A stretch of 40,804 nt of DNA, taken from contig BAYV01000016.1 of NCBI GenBank assembly GCA_000710935.1, positions 1 through 40,804 on the forward strand, read 5' to 3'. Each line of letters begins with the position of its first letter. The stretch's first letter is position 1. This document shows positions 26,041-34,826 of this stretch, one piece after another. This stretch comes from Iodidimonas nitroreducens (GTDB lineage Bacteria; Pseudomonadota; Alphaproteobacteria; Sphingomonadales; Rhodothalassiaceae). The notes beneath the pieces are model-generated. The model searched no databases, was not told the DNA's origin, and worked only from the letters and a program-made list of their open reading frames with translations. The position numbers and the translations under genes were made by a program.

Positions 26041-27522
26041 GCCTTTATGATCGCGCACATAGCGATCCAGCAAGCGCACACCAAAGCCCGTGGCCCCCTT
26101 TTCATAAAGATCATGCTCTTTATCCGACCAGACCATACCCGCAACATCGATATGCACCCATGGCACATCATTGCTGAAGCGCTTGAGAAACTGCGCGGCG
26201 GTAATCGATCCTGCCGCCCGGCCGCCAACATTTTTCATATCGGCGATATCGCAATTGATCAGCTTGTCATATTCATCGGCCAAAGGCATCCGCCAAACCT
26301 TGTCCCCTGATTGATCGCCCGCCTTATAAAGAGCAGCGGAGAGACCCTCATCAGCGGTGAAATAGCCGGCATATTCATGCCCCAGTGAAATGATAATGGC
26401 CCCGGTCAGGGTTGCCAGATCGATCATGGAAGTGGGTTTGAAGCGATCCTGAGTGTACCAAAGGGCATCAGCCAGAACCAGCCGCCCTTCGGCATCGGTA
26501 TTGATCACCTCGATGGTTTGACCCGACATCGAGGTAACCACATCACCCGGGCGCTGGGCTGATCCCGATGGCATATTTTCCACCAGACCAATCACCCCCA
26601 CCACATTGGCTTTGGCTTTTCTGCGGGCAAGGGCGCGCATCAGGCCGGTTACGATCCCGGCACCGCCCATATCCCATTTCATCTGCTCCATGCCTTCGGC
26701 TGGCTTGATGGAAATGCCGCCGGTATCAAAGGTCACCCCTTTGCCAACAAAAGCGATGGGCTGATCCGCCGGATCGCCGCCATTCCAGCGCATCACCACA
26801 AGGCGGGATTCGCGATCGCTCCCTTGGCCCACCCCCAAAAGCGCATTCATCCCCAGCTTGCGCATCTCTTTCTCATTGAGCACCTCTACCTCGATCCCAT
26901 CATCACCAAGGCTTTGAGCAATTTTGGCAAAGCTTTCGGGATAAAGGATATTGGCCGGTTCAGAGACCAGATCACGGGTCAGGAAAACGCCGGATAGAAC
27001 CGCATTTTCCACGCTAAACAGGGATTGCGCCTTTTTATGTTCAGCGCTGGCAATCACCAGTTCCTTCAAGGTCGGTTTTTTCGATTTCGGTTCTTTGGTG
27101 CGATATTTATCAAAGCGATAGGATCGCAGCATGGCCCCTGTGGCCAAAGCGCAAGCCTGCTCCGCCAAGGGCAGATCGGCCCCTGTGTTATCAAGAAGGA
27201 TGGTGGCCAGAGGATCGCCCGCAGATTGCAGATATTTCGCCAGCCGCCCCCCCAGCCGTTCAAAATCAGTGACCTTCAGGGTTTTCACATCGCCCAGGCC
27301 CGCAAGAATGATCCGGCTGGCATCAATCCCGCTGGGCGCCAAAAGATCCAGAATATCGGTTGCTTGCCCGCCCCAGCGGCTTGATTTGATGGCCTTTGAA
27401 ATGGCCCCGCCCGTGGCGTCATCCAATCGCCTGACATGGGGATTTTGGATGGCATCCTTATCAGCCAAAAGCACCAGCACGCCCGATTTTGGATCTTTTG
27501 CTTCAGAAAACGATAGTTTCAT
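26038..27522 (-). CDS. pepA: leucyl aminopeptidase (M17 family)
   Basis: A ~494-residue cytosolic dinuclear-metal aminopeptidase that removes N-terminal residues from peptides. The C-terminal catalytic domain shows VGKGVTFDTGGISIKP, the metal-binding MKWDMGGAG and the family signature NTDAEGRLVLADAL. The start at 27522 (MKLSFSEAK) has AGGGA eight bases upstream; the longer frame from 27549 lacks a better site. It is divergent from lptD. In other bacteria PepA also binds DNA as a recombination accessory factor; nothing in the sequence tests that here. Confidence 0.96.
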   Translation of the reverse strand: MKLSFSEAKDPKSGVLVLLADKDAIQNPHVRRLDDATGGAISKAIKSSRWGGQATDILDLLAPSGIDASRIILAGLGDVKTLKVTDFERLGGRLAKYLQSAGDPLATILLDNTGADLPLAEQACALATGAMLRSYRFDKYRTKEPKSKKPTLKELVIASAEHKKAQSLFSVENAVLSGVFLTRDLVSEPANILYPESFAKIAQSLGDDGIEVEVLNEKEMRKLGMNALLGVGQGSDRESRLVVMRWNGGDPADQPIAFVGKGVTFDTGGISIKPAEGMEQMKWDMGGAGIVTGLMRALARRKAKANVVGVIGLVENMPSGSAQRPGDVVTSMSGQTIEVINTDAEGRLVLADALWYTQDRFKPTSMIDLATLTGAIIISLGHEYAGYFTADEGLSAALYKAGDQSGDKVWRMPLADEYDKLINCDIADMKNVGGRAAGSITAAQFLKRFSNDVPWVHIDVAGMVWSDKEHDLYEKGATGFGVRLLDRYVRDHKG

Positions 27523-27601
27523 TATGAATTCCCTACTCATCACAGACAACGCCCCGCCCTATGGGCCGGGACATATTGATCACGCGCCACCATAATGTGG
27601 G

Positions 27602-27624
27602 CTATGGCTGCTGAAAAGCCATAG
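27602..27624 (+). promoter_or_regulatory. perfect inverted repeat in the pepA-lptD divergent gap
   Basis: CTATGGCT (27602-27609) and AGCCATAG (27617-27624) form an eight-base-pair perfect stem around a seven-base loop. No T-run follows, so an operator or a leader hairpin is more likely than a terminator. Function is unknown. Confidence 0.5.
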
Positions 27625-27713
27625 TCATCGCCACCTCGTTGATTGCGACAAATGAAAACTGCCTGTATCAAGAGAGCCATGAACCCATAGCTGACCGAAA
27701 GTTCCCCACTATC

Positions 27714-29942
27714 GTGACCCGTGGAAAACCTTTTTTGACCGCCGCACTGCTTTGTGCCGCCTCGTCGCAGGCGATGGCCCAAAATCTTGAACAAAGCCGT
27801 GAAGGCAACAGGCTCGAGGCGGTTCCCCTCTCAGAAGAGCCGCGCCGCAGTCTTTTCAAAATGCCGGAATTGCCCGATGATCGGTTTGTCGTTTTTTCCG
27901 CCGATCAAAGCTCCATCGATCCTTCTAATGGCGAGATCATTGCCCGGGGTAATGTGATTTTAGAGCATGGCGGCTATCGTCTTGAAGCGGGGCAATTGCG
28001 CTATAATGATGAATCCGGTGTCGCCCAGGCCGAAGGCGGCGTAAAAATCACAACCCCCGAAGGGATGATCCTGAAGGCCAGCTCGGTCAATCTGAGTGGT
28101 GAATTGCGGGCCGGTGTGATCATCAATGCCCGCTTGATTCTTGCCGATGGGGCGCGGGTTGCCGCCAATCGTGGGGAACGCTTTGAAAATGGCAATAGCG
28201 AATTGCGCGATGCCGTCTATTCCCCTTGCCCGGTGTGCGATGATCGTCCGCAAAAGCCCCCTTTATGGCAGATCAAAGCGCTTAAAGTGGTTCATGACAA
28301 GGATGAGCAGCGCCTTTATTACGAAAGTGCGCGCTTTGAATTTCTTGGCATTCCGCTTTTCTGGACCCCCTATCTTTCGCATCCCGATCCCACGGTGGAG
28401 CGCGATAGCGGCCTTCTGGTTCCCCAGATTCGCAGTCGTCAGGAATTGGGCTTCGTTGCTGAATTACCCTATCATATCGTCCTCAGTGAAAGCCGCGATC
28501 TGACCATCACCCCGATCATTGCCACCGAAGAACCCCCGGTGCTTGCCTTGGGTTATCGCCAGCATCTGGGCAAAGGCTATTTTCAGTTCGATGGATCGGT
28601 CAGCCACGGGGATCAGCCTTCGGAAGCCTTGACCGGTATTCCCGATAATGGCTTTCGGGGTCATATTTTTTCTGAAGGCCGTTTTGTTCATGGGAAGAAT
28701 TGGCAATCCACCTATCACGCCCAGATCGCCAGTGATGATACCTTTCTAAGGCTTTATGATTTTTCCGATGTGGATACCTTGCAAAGCGATTACAGGATCG
28801 AAGGCTTTTTCAATCGCACCTATATTTCGGGCGAACTCGTGGGCTTCAATGGCCTGCGTTTAGAGGATGACAATGGGCTGACGGCCCAGGCCCTGCCCTG
28901 GATCGATGTAAATTATGTTTCAAAACCCGGTGTTTTGGGCGGCACTGTGGAAGCGCGGTTCAATTCCATTCAGCTTGTAAGATTTGATGGCGCCGATACC
29001 GCAAGGGCGACAACCTCTGTGCAATGGCAGGCTCCAGTCATCACCCCCATGGGCCAAAAGATCGTTTTCGATGTTTTTGCACGCACCGATCTTTATGATG
29101 TGCGGGAAGCGCAAACGATCGATGATCCGTTTTTTGCTGGCGAAAATGGTAGCGAAGTGCGGAGCGTGGCGCGCGCCTCGGCCACCATTTCATGGCCCTT
29201 TTCCAGCCATTTGGGCGGCGTTTCCCAAAGGATTGAACCCATCATTCAATTGGTGGCAATCCCGGAAAGCGGGCTTTCCACGGCCATTCCCAATGAAGAT
29301 AGCCGCACCATTGAATTAAATTCCAAAACGCTGTTCGCGCTCAATCGCGCACCCGGCTTCGATATATGGGAAGGCGGCAGCCGCGCCACTTATGGCCTTA
29401 AATATGGGCTGGATATGCACGATATCGGCCTTGATGCGGTGATTGGCCAATCTTATCGGGTGAATGATCTCACGGAATTTTTACCCCAGGGCACGGGGCT
29501 GGGATCCAAACGATCCGATGTGGTGGGCGCCCTCGATATCCGGGTGCAAAACTGGATCGATATCAGCTATCAATTCCAATTGGATCGGAAAACGCTTGAT
29601 CCCCAAAGACAGGAAGTGATCTCGTCCTTGGGCAATGATGTTTTTTATGTCAATTTGAGCTATCTTCGAATCGACCGGGATCTGGAAATTGCCGAGCGCA
29701 CAAATCGTGAAGAAATCCGCTTTGATGCAACCCTACAAGCAACAAAAAGCTGGCAGATCTTTGGTGGATTGATCCATGGCCTTGGCCGGGATGCAGAACC
29801 CATTGAGTATGAAACCGGAGTGCTATACGAGAATGAATGCATGGAGTTGGGCATTCAATTGCGCAAGCGTTTCACCGAAGATCGTGATATCGAACGCGGC
29901 ACATCCATTGGCTTTCGGATCAGGCTGCGCAGTTTGGGCTAG
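27714..29942 (+). CDS. lptD: LPS-assembly outer-membrane protein LptD
   Basis: LptD with LptE inserts lipopolysaccharide into the outer leaflet. A signal peptide (FLTAALLCAASSQAMA, cut before QNLE) is followed by the OstA/jellyroll domain (~residues 55-170, e.g. GEIIARGNVILEHGGYRLEAG). The C-terminal barrel then runs to the end. The CPVC pair after the jellyroll and the lone Cys in NECMELG fit the disulfides that lock this protein. The frame opens at TTG 27639, but GTG 27714 gives a normal signal peptide; neither has a good ribosome site. The total is about 742 residues. lptF and lptG, often directly upstream in this class, are absent. Confidence 0.94.
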   Translation: MTRGKPFLTAALLCAASSQAMAQNLEQSREGNRLEAVPLSEEPRRSLFKMPELPDDRFVVFSADQSSIDPSNGEIIARGNVILEHGGYRLEAGQLRYNDESGVAQAEGGVKITTPEGMILKASSVNLSGELRAGVIINARLILADGARVAANRGERFENGNSELRDAVYSPCPVCDDRPQKPPLWQIKALKVVHDKDEQRLYYESARFEFLGIPLFWTPYLSHPDPTVERDSGLLVPQIRSRQELGFVAELPYHIVLSESRDLTITPIIATEEPPVLALGYRQHLGKGYFQFDGSVSHGDQPSEALTGIPDNGFRGHIFSEGRFVHGKNWQSTYHAQIASDDTFLRLYDFSDVDTLQSDYRIEGFFNRTYISGELVGFNGLRLEDDNGLTAQALPWIDVNYVSKPGVLGGTVEARFNSIQLVRFDGADTARATTSVQWQAPVITPMGQKIVFDVFARTDLYDVREAQTIDDPFFAGENGSEVRSVARASATISWPFSSHLGGVSQRIEPIIQLVAIPESGLSTAIPNEDSRTIELNSKTLFALNRAPGFDIWEGGSRATYGLKYGLDMHDIGLDAVIGQSYRVNDLTEFLPQGTGLGSKRSDVVGALDIRVQNWIDISYQFQLDRKTLDPQRQEVISSLGNDVFYVNLSYLRIDRDLEIAERTNREEIRFDATLQATKSWQIFGGLIHGLGRDAEPIEYETGVLYENECMELGIQLRKRFTEDRDIERGTSIGFRIRLRSLG

Positions 29943-30026
29943 GGAAATGTGGGACGAAACGGGAAAGATCAGCCCTTTGCCTGATTTTGGCCACAATCAT
30001 TGCTCAACGAGCAAGAATTGAGAGAC

Positions 30027-31409
30027 ATGTTCAGTATACAGTGTTTGCGCTTCATGATGAAAACATCCGCTTCAATAAAAGCCCGCCTGCCAAGGCGATC
30101 CATCAGAACGGCTTGGGCGGCTTTTTTGATCATGGGACTATCCTTTGGACAGGTCGATGCTCAGGCCCAGTCGCAAAATCAGCAACAGGGCCAATCCTCG
30201 GCACCGGAATCCAATCTCGTCATCCCCCAGCGTATTGTGGCACTGGTGAATGACGAGCCGATTTCCGCCTATGATGTGGTGCAAAGATTGCGCCTGACCA
30301 TTGCATCCATCGGCGGGATCGAAGATGAAGAACAGCTTGCCCGCCTGCAGGAACAGGTGGTGCGCAATATGGTGGATGATAAGCTGAAGCTGCAGGAAGC
30401 CGCTGAATTCGAGCTTTTCATTACCGATGATGATGCCCAATCGGCCTTTGTGCGCCAAGCCCAGAGCTTCAATCAATCTCCGCAACAATTTGAAGATTAC
30501 CTCACCCGTTTGGGCATCACCAAACAGGCTTATCTCGAACAGATGAAGGCCGAAATCGCCTGGGGTGAACTGGTGAATGGTCGGCTTGGCCGGATGGCCA
30601 ATGTGGCACAGGAAGAAGTTGAGCAGGAAATTGCCCGCATCGAATCTAATGCCGGGCAGCCGCAATATAATGTTTCTGAAATCTATCTGCTGATCGATAA
30701 TCCATCGCGCGAGGATGATGTGCGGCAAACCGCCATGCGGATCAGCGAACAAATTCGCAATGGTGCTAATTTTGCCGGATTTGCTCAGCAATTTTCTCAA
30801 TCCTCAACCGCTGCATCGGGTGGCGATATGGGCTGGGTAACGCCCGATCAATTAAACCCGGCGCTGGCCAATGCCCTGACAAGCATTCCTGTTGGCGATA
30901 TCAGCGAACCGATCCGCCATGCCGGTGGCTATTATATCCTGCAGTTAAAGGATCGCCGCCGGGTGCTGGAAGCCGATCCACTGGATATGCAATTGGATAT
31001 CCGGCAGATTTTTCTGCCCATCACGCCACAAAGCACCGAAGCCGAGCAGATCGCTTTTTTTGATCGTTTCGATGGCATGAAATCCACCATGACATCATGC
31101 GACTCTATCGGGGATTATGCTCAGGAATTAGGGATTGAACCCTCCCCGCCTCTTGGTCGGCTCAGGCTGCGGGATCTGCCCGGCGGCTTGCGCACCGTTC
31201 TTGAAGATCTGGAAATGGGCGTGCCAAGCCAGCCCGTGCGCATGGAAGATGGCTTTCGCATCTTTTTTGTTTGCGATCGCAGCAAGCCAGAGGTGCCACT
31301 CCCGCAATTTGACGAAATCATTGATCAATTGGAACGCCAAAAACTGGCGATCATGGCCCGGCGCTATCTGCGTGATTTAAGGCGCAATGCCATTGTCGAC
31401 TATCGCTAG
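30027..31409 (+). CDS. surA: periplasmic chaperone/peptidyl-prolyl isomerase SurA
   Basis: SurA escorts unfolded outer-membrane proteins, LptD among them, to the BAM complex. The ~460-residue product has a signal peptide (hydrophobic AAFLIMGLSFG, cut near DAQA). The SurA N-terminal chaperone domain starts at IVALVNDEPISAYDV. One clear parvulin domain includes GANFAGFAQQFSQSS, GGDMGWV and GYYILQLKDRR, and a second degenerate region ends in a C-terminal helix. ATG 30027 has GAGAG just upstream and gives a plausible leader; the frame itself opens at TTG 30000. It sits between lptD and pdxA, the standard order. Confidence 0.94.
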   Translation: MFSIQCLRFMMKTSASIKARLPRRSIRTAWAAFLIMGLSFGQVDAQAQSQNQQQGQSSAPESNLVIPQRIVALVNDEPISAYDVVQRLRLTIASIGGIEDEEQLARLQEQVVRNMVDDKLKLQEAAEFELFITDDDAQSAFVRQAQSFNQSPQQFEDYLTRLGITKQAYLEQMKAEIAWGELVNGRLGRMANVAQEEVEQEIARIESNAGQPQYNVSEIYLLIDNPSREDDVRQTAMRISEQIRNGANFAGFAQQFSQSSTAASGGDMGWVTPDQLNPALANALTSIPVGDISEPIRHAGGYYILQLKDRRRVLEADPLDMQLDIRQIFLPITPQSTEAEQIAFFDRFDGMKSTMTSCDSIGDYAQELGIEPSPPLGRLRLRDLPGGLRTVLEDLEMGVPSQPVRMEDGFRIFFVCDRSKPEVPLPQFDEIIDQLERQKLAIMARRYLRDLRRNAIVDYR

Positions 31410-32406
31410 ATCAATGGCGAACGATCCCTTATGCCTGACCATGGGCGATCCCGCAGGCATCGGGCCGGAATTGGCGGCCAAAGCATGGATGATGCGGCAG
31501 ACGCATGCTGTGCCGCCTTTTTTTCTGATCGGTGCCCGAAAAATCTTCAAACCACTGCAAAGCGATTGCCCGCTGATCGCCATTGATGATCCGGCCGAGA
31601 CCTTAGCCATATTTGATCGGGGCCTGCCGATTTTAGAATATGATGGCATGGCCGATTTTCCCGATGGGCTTATCCCCGGTCGCCCGGACAAAGCTTTTGC
31701 CCCTTTTATCATCAAGGCCATCGAACAGGCCGTGGACCTGGTCATGGCCAAAAAGGTGGCGGCCATCATCACCAATCCCATCCACAAACAGGGGCTTTAC
31801 AGCGCGGGTTTCAAAGACCCCGGCCATACCGAATTTCTGGCCCGCCTTGCCGGTTTGCCGCCCGCATCCAGTGTTATGATGCTGGCGGTTCCGGGCCTGC
31901 GGGTGGTGCCGCTCACGATCCATGTTCCCTTGAATGATGTGGCCACCCATATCAGCGCGGATAAAATCATAGCGGTGGCAAAAATCCTTCATCAGGCGCT
32001 GAGCCTGCGATTTGGGATCGAAAAGCCCCGCATTGCCGTTGCCGGTCTCAATCCCCATGCCGGTGAAGGGGGGACCATCGGTGGTGAAGAAGAAAGCATC
32101 ATCCGCCCGGCGATCACAGCCTTGCGCCAGGATGGCCTGTTGATCGAAGGCCCCTTTGCCGCCGATAGCCTTTTTCACATCGATGCCAGAAAAACCTATG
32201 ATGCGGTTTTGTGCATGTATCATGATCAGGCCTTGATCCCCTTGAAAACAATTGATTTTTATGGCGGTGTAAACATCACTTTGGGCCTGCCTTTCCTGCG
32301 CACATCCCCCGATCACGGCACCGCATTCGATCTTGCCGGGCACAATAAAGCCCGCCCCGATAGCCTGATTGCCGCCATCAAAATGGCCGCGAGACTCAAC
32401 GCATGA
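31387..32406 (+). CDS. pdxA: 4-hydroxythreonine-4-phosphate dehydrogenase
   Basis: PdxA oxidises 4-phosphohydroxy-L-threonine in pyridoxal phosphate synthesis, the cofactor of the two cysteine desulfurases in this window. Motifs are LTMGDPAGIGPEL at the N-terminus, TNPIHKQGLYSAGF, metal-binding His residues in DPGHTEFLA and CMYHDQALIPLK, GLNPHAGEGG and RTSPDHGTAFDLAG. The ATG at 31387 has AAGG just upstream and overlaps surA by 23 bases; an ATG at 31414, after the surA stop, is the alternative. The gene overlaps rsmA by four bases. Confidence 0.96.
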   Translation: MPLSTIARSMANDPLCLTMGDPAGIGPELAAKAWMMRQTHAVPPFFLIGARKIFKPLQSDCPLIAIDDPAETLAIFDRGLPILEYDGMADFPDGLIPGRPDKAFAPFIIKAIEQAVDLVMAKKVAAIITNPIHKQGLYSAGFKDPGHTEFLARLAGLPPASSVMMLAVPGLRVVPLTIHVPLNDVATHISADKIIAVAKILHQALSLRFGIEKPRIAVAGLNPHAGEGGTIGGEEESIIRPAITALRQDGLLIEGPFAADSLFHIDARKTYDAVLCMYHDQALIPLKTIDFYGGVNITLGLPFLRTSPDHGTAFDLAGHNKARPDSLIAAIKMAARLNA

Positions 32407-33275
32407 GCCATTCAAAAACGGATCCCCCGATTGATCCCCTGCCCCCCTTGCGCGAGGTTATTGGCCGCCATGGATTGCAGGCATCGCGCTCTTTGGGGCA
32501 GAATTTTATTCTCGATCTCAATCTCACGCGGCGGATCGCCCGGGCCGCGGGGCCGCTGGAGGATTATGAGATTTATGAAGTTGGCCCCGGCCCCGGCGGC
32601 CTGACCCGCGCCCTTTTAATGGAAGGGGCAGCCCATGTCACAGCCGTGGAACGCGATAGCCGCACCCTGCCCGCTTTGGCTGAAATTGCTGCCATATGGC
32701 CTGATAGGCTTTCGGTCCTGGCCGATGATGCCTTGAAGATCGATGAGGAAAAACTCTTTTATAACAAGCCGGTCAAGATCGTTTCTAACCTGCCCTATAA
32801 TATCGGCACCGCGCTTTTCGTGCGCTGGATGACCGGGCCATGGGCGCCCTGGTGGTCGCAGCTTATCTTGATGTTCCAGCGCGAAGTGGCTGAGCGGATC
32901 ATCGCCAAACCCGGCTCGAAAGCTTATGGGCGGCTTTCCATCCTATCCCAATGGCGGGCCAAAGCGCGAATTATATTCCCCGTGCCCGCCCGGGCCTTTA
33001 CCCCGGCACCGAAAGTGGATAGTGCCATTATCGAGATCATCTCCACCCAGCCCCTTGATCCGCTGGTTGAGCAAAAAACTCTGGAAACCATCACCGAACA
33101 CGCCTTTGGCCAAAGGCGTAAAATGTTGCGGGCCAGTCTTCGGCCCCTGACCGCCGATAGCATCAGCCTGCTAAAGGCCGCTGATATCGACCCCACGGCC
33201 CGGGCGGAAGAGATCGACATTGCCGGATTTTGCCGCATCGCCCGGCAATGGCAATTCATGCGTGATGGGGGCTAA
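32403..33275 (+). CDS. rsmA: 16S rRNA (adenine-N6,N6)-dimethyltransferase (RsmA/KsgA)
   Basis: RsmA dimethylates the two adjacent adenines in the 3' hairpin of 16S rRNA, a late 30S assembly checkpoint. The 290-residue protein has LGQNFILDLN, the SAM-binding EVGPGPGGLTRALL, the acidic VERDSR after strand 2 and the catalytic motif NLPYNIG. The C-terminal helical domain contains AFGQRRKMLRASLR. Its ATGA overlap with pdxA implies coupled translation. It ends 13 bases from the convergent gmk gene. Confidence 0.96.
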   Translation: MSHSKTDPPIDPLPPLREVIGRHGLQASRSLGQNFILDLNLTRRIARAAGPLEDYEIYEVGPGPGGLTRALLMEGAAHVTAVERDSRTLPALAEIAAIWPDRLSVLADDALKIDEEKLFYNKPVKIVSNLPYNIGTALFVRWMTGPWAPWWSQLILMFQREVAERIIAKPGSKAYGRLSILSQWRAKARIIFPVPARAFTPAPKVDSAIIEIISTQPLDPLVEQKTLETITEHAFGQRRKMLRASLRPLTADSISLLKAADIDPTARAEEIDIAGFCRIARQWQFMRDGG

Positions 33276-33288
33276 GGGCTAAAGCTGC

Positions 33289-33924
33289 CTATTTTTTGAT
33301 CAAGCTGATGGCCAGATCCTTGATCGCATACTCTTTTTCGGCGCGGACCCGCTCGGCCGTGAGGATGGCATGCAGGCGTTTGAAGCAGGCATCGAGATCA
33401 TCATTCACCAGAACATAATCATAATCTTCCCAATGCGAGATTTCTTCATGGGCGCGGGACATCCGAAATTGCACGGTTTCTTCGCTATCCTGGGCCCGAT
33501 GCCGCAAACGATGCTCCAAAGCCGCCATGCTGGGGGGCAGGATAAAAATTGAGATCACCCGGGCATCTTCTGCATTGCTTCTGATCTGTTGCGCCCCTTG
33601 CCAATCGATATCGAATAAAACATCGATCCCGGCATTCAACCGCTTTTCAACCGGCTCACCGGGCGTGCCATAAAAATTGCCGAATACCTCGGCATGTTCG
33701 AGAAATTCACCGCCTTTTTGCATGCGCTGAAATTTATCATGGCTGACAAAATAATAATCCTGCCCCTCCACCTCGTTCTTGCGTCTTTCGCGCGTAGTGG
33801 CGGAAACCGATGTCCATAAGCGATCCCCTTCTTCGCGCCGCAAATGGCTGCACAGGGTTGATTTCCCGGCCCCCGATGGCGAAGAAATGATCAATAAAAG
33901 CCCCGGTCTGGTTTTAACGGTCAT
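33289..33924 (-). CDS. gmk: guanylate kinase
   Basis: Gmk phosphorylates GMP to GDP. The P-loop is SSPSGAGKST at residues 14-23. The GMP-binding region follows with TSVSATTRERRKNEVEGQDYYFV, then FLEHAEVFGNFYGT and DIDWQGAQQIR. The ATG at 33924 gives a normal 211-residue enzyme and has GGAT seven bases upstream; the longer frame from 34020 adds an unusual basic leader and was rejected. In many alphaproteobacteria a yicC-like gene lies directly upstream; here a divergent SDR gene takes that place. Confidence 0.95.
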   Translation of the reverse strand: MTVKTRPGLLLIISSPSGAGKSTLCSHLRREEGDRLWTSVSATTRERRKNEVEGQDYYFVSHDKFQRMQKGGEFLEHAEVFGNFYGTPGEPVEKRLNAGIDVLFDIDWQGAQQIRSNAEDARVISIFILPPSMAALEHRLRHRAQDSEETVQFRMSRAHEEISHWEDYDYVLVNDDLDACFKRLHAILTAERVRAEKEYAIKDLAISLIKK

Positions 33925-34064
33925 CCGCTTATCCGATTTTGAGAGGTTCGTCTTTGGAACCCTTTTGCGCCCCATGATGAGGTGATACTGATAAAGCCTC
34001 GTGCGCCTGCGATCAATCACTGGCTGGATGAAAACAACCGGGCCAATTCAAAAAAGGGACTGCC

Positions 34065-34826
34065 ATGACGGAACAGAAAGCCGGATCGATTTTGATTACC
34101 GGGGCATCGAGCGGGATTGGCGAGGCTTTGGCGCTTCATTATGCCAAACCCGGTGTGTTTCTGGCTTTATCCGGTCGCGATCAGGAACGCCTTGATGCCA
34201 TTGCCCAAAGCTGCCGTGGGCGCGGTGCGGATGTGGATGCACAGATCATCGATGTGGTGGATGAACAGGCCATGCGCCAATGGATCGAGCAGGTGGATGA
34301 TGCCCATCCCCTTGATCTTTTGATCGCCAATGCCGGGATTGGCCTTGCCACCTCAAAAGATCGCAGCCTTCATGAAACCACGAAGAAAACCTTTGCCATC
34401 AATGTTACGGGGGTTTTCAACAGCATCCATCCGGTGCTCGAACGCATGAAAAAACGCCAAAGCGGCCAGATTGCCATCATGGCATCGGTTGCGGGTTTTC
34501 GTGGGATGCCCGGCGCTGCCTCTTATTCCGCCAGCAAAGTTGCGGTGAAGGCTTATGGCGAAGCCCTGCGCGGGGCCTATTGGGGGCGGGTGAAGGTGAA
34601 TGTGATCTGCCCGGGCTTTGTGGAAAGCCGGATGACCGCGCAAAATCGCTTCCCCATGCCCTTTTTGATGACGGCTGATAAGGCTGCCCGCATCATCGCC
34701 AAGGGATTGCGCAAGAATAAGGGGGTGATCGCCTTCCCTTTCCCAACAGCCTTTGCCATGCGCTTTTTGACCCTGCTGCCCCAGGCTCTTTCCGATGCTA
34801 TTTTACGTCGCTCTCCTCAGAAATAG
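34065..34826 (+). CDS. short-chain dehydrogenase (SDR) with hydrophobic C-terminus
   Basis: A 253-residue classical SDR: glycine motif TGASSGIGEALAL, LIANAGIG, catalytic Ser in IMASVAGF and YSASKVAVKAYGEALR, followed by VICPGFVESRM. The C-terminus (FPTAFAMRFLTLLPQALSD) is hydrophobic, as in SDRs of the COG0300 group that sit on membranes. The substrate is unknown. A Shine-Dalgarno AAGGGA lies about six bases before the ATG. Its last 29 bases overlap the convergent mltG gene, so both reading frames end inside each other. Confidence 0.87.
   Translation: MTEQKAGSILITGASSGIGEALALHYAKPGVFLALSGRDQERLDAIAQSCRGRGADVDAQIIDVVDEQAMRQWIEQVDDAHPLDLLIANAGIGLATSKDRSLHETTKKTFAINVTGVFNSIHPVLERMKKRQSGQIAIMASVAGFRGMPGAASYSASKVAVKAYGEALRGAYWGRVKVNVICPGFVESRMTAQNRFPMPFLMTADKAARIIAKGLRKNKGVIAFPFPTAFAMRFLTLLPQALSDAILRRSPQK

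Noticed and set aside
31633-32415. 260-codon minus-strand frame opposite pdxA
   Set aside because: Antisense to a well-supported gene with complete motifs; composition typical of a shadow frame.
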